From Labia minor (taxonomy: Eukaryota > Arthropoda > Insecta > Dermaptera > Spongiphoridae), in the NCBI GenBank assembly GCA_963082975.1, contig OY720346.1, forward strand, positions 32,730,720 through 32,794,719: a stretch of 64,000 nucleotides of DNA, written 5' to 3'. The notes beneath the pieces are model-generated. The model was given only the letters and a program-made list of their open reading frames with translations. It was not told the origin of the DNA and made no database searches. Position 1 is the first letter of the stretch, and every line of letters begins with the position of its first letter. Position numbers and translations under genes: made by a program. Positions 1 through 12,010 of the stretch are shown here, piece by piece.

Positions 1-404
1 GGTAAGTTTTTTCTAATACTATGATAATATCAATAAGGATTCAGACCAAATTAAACATTAGATCAGATATTCCCATTATACAATTTAAAAAACAAAAAAT
101 TCAATATTTATGTAGATCATTTATTCAACTTTTTCAAAGTGTATGTCTCAGTGAATTTTAATTTTAATGCGAATTCTGAAAATTACTTCGTATTTTTTTA
201 TTTGTCTTAAGAGTAGAAAAGAAAAGGTTAAATCCGGGAATAAAATATCGAAATAGTTTAAAACAAAGAAACGAGGTATCAGCAATTTTAGTAAATCTAG
301 CATTAGAATATCTGATTAGGCAAATTGGAGAGAAATCGAATGAAATCCAATAAGGGATAAGAGTTTTGGCATATTATTATTTAGATTTAGGATATTTGAA
401 CATA
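1..404. other. A/T-rich sequence; possible splice donor at the very start
   Basis: The first bases read G|GTAAGTTTTT, a perfect donor consensus, so a plus-strand exon could end at base 1. Nothing else is recognisable. Confidence 0.2.
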
Positions 405-690
405 TGATTTTTATGGGACGAAGCAGGATGATATCACTGGGGAATGACCGAAACTATATAACATTTCTAAACGTGATCAAAAAATCGAGGAAATTACAAT
501 GGACTAGATAACTAGACTTGGAAGGAAATAATCATGTTTGGGAAGACCAATTGAGAATCAAACGTAATGTAAGGGAAGACGTAAGGGATTTGAAAGAGAA
601 TGGGAATGAAGGTGGAACTCGATATGAACGGTTGTAGGAATGTGGTTGCTGCAGCCAAGAACTTTCTAGTCATATAGATAGATAGGAAAG
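405..690 (+). mobile_element. RTE-like non-LTR retrotransposon, degenerate 3' fragment
   Basis: The fragment contains degraded forms of the GATGAGGTCACCGGGGAATG block and ends with GGAATGTGGTTGCTGCAGCC AAGAACTTT followed by ATAGATAGATAG. The same end is found at 33.7, 52.0 and 62.3 kb. Many changes break the reading frame. Confidence 0.7.
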
Positions 691-1989
691 TTTAATCTAA
701 GATAAGAAATTCTAATATATATTAATAAAAGCACAAACACATCTACATTGAACAAATAAATTAATTTAAATTAACATAATTAAATATCTATATTTAAAAT
801 TTGTTAGGTTAAAAAAAGTTAGTTTTAGTTTTAGAAAATTAAATATATACTCACGAGACGTCTCTTTCTTTTCCTTACATTTTATTATACACCATTCGTA
901 TAATTATAAAAAGAATATTATGGAAGATATCTCATTATTATAAATACAATGAATATAGTATATAATTAATTTAGTGATTAAATTAAAAAATAAATAAGAA
1001 AAACCAAAAGGATATGAAGATTTTATAAACTGATTTAAATAAAATAATTGAAAAACTTTTATATACAGACAAAATTACCCCGAGGGAGAGTAAATACTTG
1101 AAAGAGCTGAAGGTCATATCAGCATAAATAAAAAATTAGTAAATAAGAAAATATATAATCACATTATTAAAAGAAAAATTAAAAATACCCATAAATAAAA
1201 ATAAATATATAAACATTTGTTAATAATTGATTCATAATCTGGATTGAACCCAAACCAAAATGATATAATTTGATAAAAATTTTAACAAAAATGTTTTAAA
1301 GAAAAACAAAGCATGTCAATTTATGAAAGCAATTTGAAACAAAGCCATTATTGTGCGTATTTATTTATATTGTAATTGTAAACATTACATTTTTTAAAAT
1401 TATTATTACGATATTTTTATAAAAGACGGAATGAAAGTGAAAGAACTGACATCTATTTTATACCTTAAAAATTAATATATATATATCAATATGCAACATT
1501 TACTTATAATTAATAAAAAGCATTGTCTGTTCGGAAAAAAGGGTTTTGATAATATAATAAATAAAAGAGATTATAATATTTAGATATATACATTATATTT
1601 TTTATAAAAACATCGCTTTAATAAAAAAAAAATTAAATAATAACAAAAATATAAATAAATAAAATAATAATAAACAAAATATTGCAAATCTCACTGTTAT
1701 AATTATATATAGATTAATAAAAAAAAACAATGACTACAATTGGTATGTATCAAAAGTTTTTTTATTCTTTTTTTGGTTAAATTCTTTGTTGTAATTCATT
1801 ATTAAAAGTTTGTCTTGTTTTTAATATATTGTAATATTATAATATTTATATATTTTATTTATATATGTACATATATTTAAAAGATAAAATTAACTAAAAA
1901 ATAAAATAAATAAAAAGGAACTAAAACATCTTTGATATTTGGATATATATATATATATACACTATATGTGTATATACATATTTATATAG
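691..1989. other. A/T-rich non-coding DNA
   Basis: Long A/T runs and short TA microsatellites; no coding frame, promoter or repeat family that I recognise. Confidence 0.5.
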
Positions 1990-2246
1990 CAGACATGTCA
2001 AACTCGTTTACTTCCAAGGATCACATCAATTATTATACATACAAAAAAAACATTTTTTTTGAAGAAACAACATCATGAGCTAAATCTTCAAAATTTGATT
2101 GGATTTGTTGAGCTATTTCTCTGGAATTTACGTGCTGGTTTGATTTATCATGACTTATTATGACACTCAAAACAAAATATTATATCCTTGGAAAAATCTT
2201 GAGACCCCAGACCAATTGTAGCCGGGCCCCGTGTTTGGCATGCCTG
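1990..2246. mobile_element. hAT MITE, 257 bp
   Basis: The terminal inverted repeats are CAGACATGTCAAAC at the left and GTTTGGCATGCCTG at the right, a common hAT end. The 8-bp flanks are TTATATAG and ATATATAG (7 of 8). There is no transposase. The small frame inside is not a gene. Confidence 0.85.
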
Positions 2247-3564
2247 ATATATAGTAATTCACAAAATAAAATATTTTGTAAATATAAATGTTTAATTGTT
2301 AAAATTAAATTAAATATATATTTTCCTAATTTCACATTCTGAGCGAATTCTTAAGATAAAAACAAAAATAATAAATATACTATATATATATAAATAATGG
2401 CTGTACCTAGTGAGAGGCAGTTACCCGTCCTCAATAGTATAATAATAATTAAATAAGCAAATGGTTAAAAAGTGATGAAACGAATCCAAGTGTTTCAAGT
2501 ATATATGAATGTTTTTCTTTCAAATTTTGGTTTCAATCGCTTTTTCCATTCTAAAATGCACAACCTGAAGGAATTGAGCCTGGGTAGACACACTCACACC
2601 CATATATATATATATATATATATTAATAATAATTTAATTACAGTAGGTTTACAAACCAAAAATGCTTTTTTTGTTCATGAAAAGAATTTTAATTTTAATG
2701 ATTGATTATTATTCTATTCAATATATTTTCAATGGAATAATCTAAATTAAGATTTTTTACATTAAAGTTATTTTAAACTAATTTAAAAATGAGTTTTGAT
2801 TTTTAGTCTATCTAAATTGATCAAAATAATGTTTAAAATTACGAATTTTAATTAGTTTATTATTACAATATGTTGGTCCAATAAACATGCAAAATCTTTC
2901 CATAGAAATCTAAGTATTAAATAAAAAAAAAATTAATTGCTGTCATATATACAATGTTTTCAAAATTTGATCTTAAATAAATTAACTTTCAATATATAAA
3001 GTGGTTATTTAGACGTGATTTGTTTTTGCCTAGACATACGAGAATATTTAACAATTTTTATTATAACTTAAAAATTTCAAATTTATTTTTTTCTCCTTTT
3101 GATTGGTAATATTTTCAAATCAAATATCCCTATTTTATTTAAATTATTTTATTTCCCAGAAATTAGTTCCAAAAAATTATTTTTAGCTTTTTTGTTTATT
3201 TAATTATGTTCTCAAATTTTTATATAATTTTTATCTTTTTTAATAAATTCAACTTTAAATTCTGTAATAATAATAATCCAATATTCTTATTCTTATATAT
3301 ATATATAGACATTCTGTACGAAATTCATTAAAAGATATATAACTGTCGTGAGTGAAACACAAATATAATTTATTTTCTTTGATTTGTAAAAACCTACTGT
3401 ATTCATATTTCTTTTTTAATGAAAATAAAAAATAATAGAAAAAAGTCGTGGCTGAAATAATAAATATAAATTTTCCTATTTATAGCTAATGATGATACTC
3501 GAATTGAACAGAAAATCAGGAAAAATATATATAAAATATATAAGTGAAAGAGATGTGAGAGAAA
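2247..3564. other. A/T-rich DNA downstream of Tmc
   Basis: The interval holds a (TA)n run near 2606-2624 and several AATAAA-like words on the minus strand just below 3565 that could serve as Tmc polyadenylation signals. No gene is seen. Confidence 0.4.
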
Positions 3565-6500
3565 TTAACTGCCTGGTGCTAAACCACCTGGTTCCATTTG
3601 TCTTAATGCACGTTGATGCTCCTGTTGTTGTTGTTTAATAAATGCACTCAGTCGATTTAAAAGAAATTGTTTGTCATGTCCCTCCAGTACTAATTGATTC
3701 TTGAGCACTTGCACCATATGTTTGTTGGCAGCTGATATTGCATAAAAATAATATAAACTGAGAATAAGAACAAGGAAGGCAGGTACAGCGAAACCAGCTG
3801 TTCCAAAAAAGAATACAATTGTCTGTATCCAATTAGGAAATTGTCGAAATGTTGTAACTATCACCAACCATACAGAATCCAAATTACGAAATGGACCACA
3901 GCATCTAAAATAAACAAAATTTTTATTTGTACAAATATAATAAATTGAAAAAGTGAATTTAATTAATTAGTTAATTAATCGTTTCCTCAATCACATGTGC
4001 ATGTGTTTGATTATATAGTTATTATAATTAAATTGTTATATCATATATCAAAATGATTTATAATTATAATTATACATTATATATAAGTATAATGAACGTA
4101 TTATTTACCTGGAGGGCAGAATTTCAGCAATGCTATATGCAACAGGTACAATGGCAACGACAAATGATAGCAAGAGTACGAACATGAACATGGAATTAGA
4201 ACGAGATGCTCTATAGATAGTGGATGATGGTGAACTATTAATAAGACACGCGTATTTTTTAATATAAAAAATGAAGAAGCATTGAATGGTGGCCATTGCC
4301 GGCAGAAATGGTGTATAAAAACTGCCAAGCCAGCAAAGTGTTTGGCTATAAACAACATCAAGGACATGTTTAGGTAATTCAAATTCTTGTGCACCAATCC
4401 AACGCGCTAGATTGCCACGTATATGCCTAGCAATAAGCATTCGTGGTGTATTAATAAAGAACGTTACAAGAATGTGCGTGACAAAGTCTAAAATCACCAG
4501 TTTGTAAAATTGTTGGCCGACAATTGTCTCCCAACAAGTGGAACGGCATTTTTCCTCCTCCGATGAACACGTAACAAAATTATATAAAGATTGTAATAAA
4601 ACAACTAATGAGGCAAGTCTTAAAAACACAGTACGTAAAATTGTTATCCGAACTACATGCATTGGACTATAATGTTCAAATCGTACTAGATAAGTAAATA
4701 AATTTGGTACAATTAAATTTAGGCCTACAATTGCAATTGAGGGTAAATATTCTAACAACAGGACTAGGAGTTCTTTATTAACATTACTTTTTGTAGTAAA
4801 ACGAGAACGAGGGTCATTTGGCAACATGTTAAAGGAATATTTAAATACAAAATAAATAGAAGCACCAGCGCCAATTAAAACGCAAATCACAATTATATTA
4901 ATGATTAATCGGATAAGAATTAGTTTAGATTTCTCTTCACGGGATCGATTTTGACGTTCCTCTTCTAATCGTTCCATTTCTAAACATCCTTTAATTTCAT
5001 TAAAGAGTGCTTTATGTTTAATTAATGCCGATTTTTCATTATGTATACAAAAATCCCAGCCGCCAAATATTAAATTGCAATACTGATAAAATTGGCCCTC
5101 GCCCTCGACTAGACGTTCCTTAAAACCAGCAGCAGCCGAACGTATAATTGCAATCAGACTTAATATAAAATAAAAAAGAGCAATGGTAATATAAGCCAGT
5201 GGCAAATCATAATAAATTGGAACAGAAAATAGAATATTATCGGAATAATAGCCATAAAACACTCTTGTATTTTCCATCCAACCTGTGCCCTGGACAATTT
5301 CTAAAATGCCATATGTAATTGAAGTGTAATTGTTGTTAAGAGACTCGGAAGTTGAACATTCCCACGTGCCATTGCCACCTTTGCCTGTGCCAGATATTGG
5401 TTCCATTACAATTGATGGCAAAATTACAAACAAAAAAAAGAACATAAAAATTGTAAAATTTAAAAAGAACAACCATTTAAGAAATAAAAAATAAGCAACA
5501 ACCCCTGTCCCAAAATTCCCCTCAATTTTTTTTAAACTATTACGCCACAATTCTAATTTAGCATAAGTCTCTTTCCAACTACTTTTAAATTGTTGGAGCA
5601 TTTTTCGTTTTTGCCATTTGAATTGTTCATAGCCCTGAAGACGTAATTTTGTTGCGCTCTGAAACAATAATAAATTTATAATAAGTAATAAATTTATAAT
5701 AAGTAATATTTAAGAGATTATTTTCTTTACTTGTAATTTAGCTTTTAATTCTTTCTTCTGACTCATACTAACTGGCATTGCTTTAATTTGCATAATTTCC
5801 TCCCAAGTACTCTCTTCATTTGATAAATTTTCTGAAAAATAAGATATTAAATTATAAAAAAGTTTTTACTTTCTAAACACTAAAAGAAAATGAAATGAAA
5901 ATTTGTGATTATTATAAATTAATACTATAGAATTGTGTGTTTTATATGATCAGTTTTAAAGTGGATTCTTTTACGGAATTTTTGGCTCTCTTCCTCGAAA
6001 TTTTATAATAGGATTTGATAAATTTTCTATTTAATTTATTATCACAATAAGAATATATTTTTTTATTATATATATATATATATATATGTGAAATGCATTA
6101 CTACTTTTATTTAAATTTTAATAATTTAATTAAGCTAGTAAGAGAATTAAAATATATTTAATTTAAATGTTGAATATATTTATTTATTAGTATAATTATT
6201 TAAATATATCATAAATATAGTTTAATACTAATAGAATTATTTCAATCATTTTCATTATCATTCATTTCAATGTGAAAGCTACAATGAATACGGAAAAATT
6301 TTGCATTTACCTGATAGATCAGGTAACATTGCCACTTGAACATCGTGTGCAGCTGATGCTCGTCGCGCTGTACTTGGATAACGTGATCGTGTTGATGTAC
6401 GTCTTCTGAGAGTTTGTTTAATATCATTCCGACATCGTTTGGCTGTTGCTGTAAAAAACAAAATTCGATCCATCAATTTTTATTATTGTTAGTTGATTGG

Positions 6501-7588
6501 ACATATATTCACAATGGAAGCATATCATAAAATAATGAAACTTAAAGATAGTAAGTATATTATGTATATACGATTTATTAACCGAAAGAGAAATTCATAT
6601 ACTCTTATATAAAAAAAATAATAATAAAAAAATAAAGGAAATTACATAAAAGAAATAAGCGGGAGTGTCCTCCCCTAGACTTTCCCGCATATAAATAGGT
6701 ATAAAGAGTTGTGAATGAATATTTAGAATGTAATAAAGTGCTACTTCCGGTTAACTGATATTTTAAATGTAAAAAAAAAACAGATATGGATATAATATAA
6801 ATATTTTTAATTTTATTTTATTTATAATATATAAGGGCTGGCTGTGATGTCATGAAGTGCTGGGTGACGTCATATAATTTTCAATTAAGAAAAAACTAAT
6901 GAAGATGATTTTTCTCGAGGATAAAACCAATACAAAGTGCATAACACGTGGAGATATGCCTTCACGTAAAATTTGATATGAAAATAACCCTTCACTTCCT
7001 CTCTTCGATCGGCAATACTAGCACTTCCGGTTTCCGGATTTGCACCAAAAGTTGATCCATTCATCATACTGATGCATTAAGTAAATATACCAAATTGCAT
7101 CAAAATCCGTTGAGCCGTTCAGGCTGTACACATCTCTACGGACACACAGCGGACGGACGGACAGACATCATGCCTAAAATACTTTTTTCTGTTAAGAAAA
7201 TGCATGATTCGTGGAGATATGTACCTAAAAATATCCACAGGCGAAATTTGGTGTGAAAACAATACCTCCCTTACTATCGTCGGTCGGTAAAAAGGAAACG
7301 CTACTTGTATAGGTAAAATGTCACTTCCGGTAGTCAGATCATGATGAAATTTGGTATCTCAATTTTTTTCATATTTTTAAATCTATATACAAAATATGAA
7401 GCAAATATCTCGAAGCAAACTGGTACTTTACTTGAAAGGTAAACGCAACCATTGTAGGTAAAGTACCACTTCCGGTTAACCGATTTTGACGAAATTTTGA
7501 TAGAAATCTACAAACTGTGAATAATATCGGTGTACAAAATTTCGAAGTCCTAGCTTGATTAGTTTTTGAGTAAATTTGCTTACAGACA

Positions 7589-7619
<31 letters not shown>

Positions 7620-10600
7620 CATACATACATACATACATACATACATACATACATACACACACACAGACATAATTCCAAAAATGGTTTTTTCCGACTCAGG
7701 GAGGTCTAAAACGTCAAGATCTATCGAAATCTCGAAGTCGAAATTTTTGACGATTCCAATACTTCCCTTATACGAAGTATGCGGGAAAGTAAAAATATAA
7801 ATAAATCATTAATTCGAATTTATTAATTTTTATAAATAAATAATAATTATTTATATTCTTATTGAAGAAGTAGGAATTCAACTAGTTCAGAGGTCGGCAA
7901 CCTTTTGAGACGCAAGAGCCAAAAGTTGCAATTTACAAAATTTTGTTGTTTTTATAGAGTCACTAACATTTTTGTTTCAATATTATAGTATTTGATTAGG
8001 ATTTGAGTGGATGGTATAGATTTTATTTTTGATTTCAAATAACTAAATAAACTGCTCTCCGTGAGTGTTGTTATCATGTTTGCAGAATTTTTTTTTGAAA
8101 TATAATAATTTGAGTTTTGAAAATAAAAAATATAATTATTAATATTTACGCATGGAACTAGAGAGCCACATTATGATATAGAAAGAGCCATATGCGGCTC
8201 GCGAGCCGAAGGTTGCCACCACTGAACTAGTCCATCCCCTCTCACAACTTAGAAACATTTTTTTTTTTTAAATAACTTTCTATTTTATATATATATATAT
8301 ATATATAAATTAATTTTTATGATAAATATATGTAGGTATGTTTACTTGTAAATTCATAATATAAATAATATATATCAGTAGTCTTCAACCATTTCATGTT
8401 TGTGGGACCCTACAGTTTGCTAAATACTTGTAAATGATATTTGATGCGTTATGGAACTCAAATACTGGTTGAATATCTTTGGTATATTCCAATGATGATT
8501 TATATATATAGAGCACTAGCAAAATCAACAATAGGGGATCTATAAGAAATGGATGTTCACGCTTGTGGATTTCATTTAACGAGGAATATATCAAGGATTT
8601 AAATCTTATAATTAAATATTATTTAAATCTTAATAATTATATTTACATAGAAAATAATTAAAATAGCTTCAGGGAAAAATCCTTTGGGAATCAATTTAGG
8701 TGGTATAGAAGGAATCGGAGGGCATATATTCGGGAAGAAATATATATATATATAAGTATATGCTTGGACATTAACAACAAAATGCCAAGTTGCCAAGTGG
8801 GTTGGAAACTTGACAATCATATAGATTAAATGAAAATGAAAGATTCAACTAAACGTTGGTAATAATGAAAAATAAATGCATATTGTAACGATTGGTGAAC
8901 AAAAGTGACTAAAAAATTAAGCTCATGATAAATAATAACACATTGCATATTGATGAATTTGAAACAAATTAAATATTAGCTAAGCATGTGGTCAATTCAA
9001 AAACAAATAATATTGAAAAAGCTACAATAGAAAAAAGATTGTGATCTTATAAATTTAAAGATGTATTTATCATTGGATTATTAAATTACGAAACTAATTC
9101 TCACTTTTATGCCCTATTAGTAATTTAATTTTCATCAATTAAAGATTAAGCAATTGGACAACCTATTTATTTAAAAGGTATGGTATTTATCAGTAGAAAA
9201 ATATATTTTTCCTTAATCATTTATAGAAAAAAGTTTATAAAAAAGAAATTAGTATTAGTATATTATTAATAGGTATATACTTAATACTTATGAATGAAAT
9301 ATATTTATATTAATACATATATGTTTTTTTTTCCTAATATCATTTTTTATAATGTATATGTTTTGTTATCATTAAACAAATAATATCATATCATAATTAA
9401 TCATAGTTTATCTCTATTATTTCTGGTACTATAATGAAGATTACTGTATTATTCTTTATATATATATATAAAATAATTGTGATTAAATTATGTTTCTTCT
9501 TTTGTTTCTTTTATAGCAAAATGAGTTTAAATACCAAATATATACGTATATGTAAATACCATTTATCATAAAATCAAACTAGAAAAATGAAACGAAAAAA
9601 AATTATAAATCAAATTATTTAAAAAATACATTATAAACAATAAAAAATTAGTATATTAAAATATTACATTCAGTAATATCGAATTTTAAATATTACATTA
9701 TATTTAATTACATATGAATTTGTAAATTTATAATAATTAAAAGAGAGACAGGGGTAGCTTTCTTTCTAAAGTTGTCTTTCTAGTTGTTTAATTAATTGAA
9801 GAAAAAGTAATATTAATATGAGGCCCGCCAAGCATAATAGTACAATATCATTTTATTGGTATCCTAAACATTTTCGTGACACTTGATTACTGTTAAATTA
9901 AATATACATTATAATAATCACTACAACAATGAAAGAGACATGTTAATATTATGAGATTTTTTCATTAAATATTTAAGGTTTGAAAATTTATTAAGTTGTA
10001 TTTTTTTGTCTGAGGCCCTCCAAGAAAGGTTGAACTTTCGTTTGGCCCTTTGATAAAAAAGGTTGCTCACCCGTGTCTAGAGTCTAGAGCAGTGATTCTC
10101 AACCTTTTTTTTTACCGCGGCACACTTTTAACGGTTTAAAAATTTGGCCGCACACAAAGAAAAAGATAAGTGTAAATGTTGAAAAATATTGAACAAAGTG
10201 GTCCCAAAAACAGTTTACCTTTTTTTTAGAACCCAAATTGAAAAAATTTAGAAAAAAATTAGCTCTTACTTCATAGTCTCACGGCACACTAAAGTGCCGC
10301 GGCACAGTGGTTGAGAATCACTGGTCTAGAGGGTGGTACAAAATTTTGTACCACTGTATTAGCACTAGTATTTTGACAAAACATCTTTCGCACAACTTTT
10401 TTCTTGATTGGATAGCAATCTTATCTTACGATAATGTCAAAGTAAAATGGGCTTTAAAAAACTACCAAAAAAAAAACTGTTATGCGGAATCAAGAAAATG
10501 TTTTCCATTTCAAATCTTGTTTAATCCGTTTTCAAAATATTTATTGACAAAACTTCTTAAGAATGAATTTTAGTGTGTAAAATATAATTAAATATAAGGG

Positions 10601-11747
10601 AAAAACGAAATGACTTTCTAAATAACCAAATATTTGATTTGTAACAATATAGACTTGACAAAATACAAATAATATTTAAAATAATTGAATTTTTTTACAC
10701 GAATAATGCTTATAATATAAATAAAATAAATATATTAATTCTTTTTGTAGTATAAATTTAATCTAAACAGAAAGTTTCACCTTCACGTGAATCTTATCGA
10801 TCAATTAAGGATTTCCTGTGATAATCAAGGAAACATTCATTCATTATTTAATCAACAGATATCAATATTATTTTATTAATTTAGAATAACTAGCCATTAA
10901 GATGATATATAACAACATAAGATAATTAAGTATTTTAAAAAAATGAAATTAATAATAAAAGTAAGTTTTTTTAAATTAAAAATAATATAATTGGATTTAG
11001 AAAAGTTACTATGGAAACGAGTACTGTTTTTATTATTTTAATGATTTATGATAATTAAAAAAGAAATTAATACAAAATAATCTTCAAAGTAAAGTTTTAG
11101 TTTAACCATAATAATAATTAAAATAAATGGAAGTGATTTATTTTAAAAATGTACTGTTTTTTATTTTTCAGATTGTATTGTAAGTTAATTCATCTTTATA
11201 AATAAGAATAAAATTTGTTAAAATGAAATGAACCAAAAAAATAAAATATTATATAATTAAATTATTTGATTTAGTGTAAATTTAATAATAATGAAAATAA
11301 ATAAATAAAAGTTACTCCTAAAAATTAATCCATTATTTAAAAAAATTGGGTGGCCAGTCATTTTTAGTAATTTTATACATATAAAATGTCAAATTTTATA
11401 GATTATTTTTTTATTTTGATGTAAAATATGAATTACTCATAAAAATAAAATTTCAAAATTATATTAAATAATAAAATAAATAATTATATACAATATAGAA
11501 TTATTTGACATTTATTATATATAAATAAACAAAGAAAAAAGTTGATCACTTGAATGAGTCATTTCGATTAAATGTGTCTTCGATTAATAATAATTATTGT
11601 TCTATAACAATATGAACGACAGTTCAATTGAGTTGATTTCTCCATTAAAGGTAAAAATTAATTATTTTAAGTATTTTAAGATTGGATATGTTAGTATTGG
11701 TATTATGTTTGTCTACCTTCTGTCTGGGAGTGTAAATGTGTGAATGA

Positions 11748-11790
<43 letters not shown>

Positions 11791-12010
11791 TGGGGTGAGG
11801 GTGTATATAAGAAAGGGGTTAAAAGAAAGAGAAAGAATCAGTACCTGCTCTTGATTGTTTGCTTGGTAATAGAGTAGCAATATTTGATGGATCTCTTTGG
11901 AGCACTTCAAGATCAGCATCTCCAGGATAACTCTCCTGGTAAAATTCAGCGCCGGCCTCCTCCCAGCCCTGCCCCCGAGAAGTTCTCTTCTTTCGTTCGC
12001 CACCCGACAT
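3565..12010 (-). CDS. Tmc: Transmembrane channel-like (TMC) protein, complete five-exon gene
   Basis: Exons in coding order: 12010-11845, 6448-6311, 5831-5731, 5658-4109 and 3904-3565 (stop included). All four introns are GT-AG and phases match across every junction, giving 764 residues. The N-terminus (MSGGERKKRTSRGQGWEEAG) and a basic Arg/Ser/Thr segment (about 60-90) are cytosolic and look insect-like. Exon 4 holds the channel core: hydrophobic spans near residues 187-220, 289-308, 383-407, 431-461, 472-497, 519-537, 577-602 and 624-648. The TMC hallmark CWETIVGQ is at 510-517. Exon 5 begins with CCGPFR at 653-658 and adds a last span at about 679-709, then a Gln-rich tail. TMC proteins are pore or pore-associated subunits in mechanosensory and excitability roles; the domain shows no break. 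The length matches the shorter TMC family members (TMC5/7-like), not the very long fly Tmc. Intron 1 is 5.4 kb and repeat-filled; the other introns are about 70-480 bp. Confidence 0.96.
6659..7790 (+). repeat. R1 interspersed repeat, full-length copy in Tmc intron 1
   Basis: It opens with a hairpin (GCGGGAG...CTTTCCCGC) and ends with TATGCGGGAAAGT, the reverse complement of ACTTTCCCGCATA near its start. Inside are repeated ACTTCCGG boxes, TGACGTCA-like words, CATCAAAATCCGTTGAGCCG, a GGACGGACAGACATC tract and a (TACA)n array. A nearly identical copy is at 34821-36012. No coding frame is credible. The class is uncertain. Confidence 0.85.
7591..7656 (+). repeat. (TACA)n microsatellite within R1
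   Basis: About 16 tetranucleotide units followed by (AC)n; the same array is shorter in the R1 copy at 35841-35880. Confidence 0.95.
7888..8224. mobile_element. hAT MITE, 337 bp
   Basis: The ends are CAGAGGTCGGCAACCTTTT and AAGGTTGCCACCACTG. The flanks AACTAGTT and AACTAGTC match in 7 of 8 positions. The right part carries ATGCGGCTCGCGAGCC, typical of this hAT group. It lies in Tmc intron 1. Confidence 0.85.
8225..10089. other. Tmc intron 1 remainder, with hAT-like relics
   Basis: CAGTAGTCTTCAACC at 8378 resembles a hAT left end without a partner. GGTTGCTCACCCGTG at 10061-10075 resembles a hAT right end whose left partner could be near 9751, but the flanks do not match. The rest is A/T-rich. 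Confidence 0.35.
10090..10323. mobile_element. hAT MITE, 234 bp, exact 8-bp target duplication
   Basis: The inverted ends are CAGTGATTCTCAACC and GGTTGAGAATCACTG. GTCTAGAG is duplicated exactly on both sides. A second copy is at 49840-50077. The CCGCGGCACACTTTTAACGG block and its counterpart GCACACTAAAGTGCCGCGGC lie inside the ends. Confidence 0.95.
11753..11788. repeat. (TA)n microsatellite
   Basis: A continuous TA run just inside Tmc intron 1, downstream of the exon 1 donor. Confidence 0.9.

Noticed and set aside
4101..4397. Second minus-strand frame overlapping Tmc exon 4
   Set aside because: Shadow of the TMC core in another frame.
7369..7800. Overlapping frames rich in MYVCMYVC or YIHTYIHT on both strands, also at 35619-36112
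   Set aside because: They are translations of the (TACA)n array inside R1; no coding signal outside the microsatellite.
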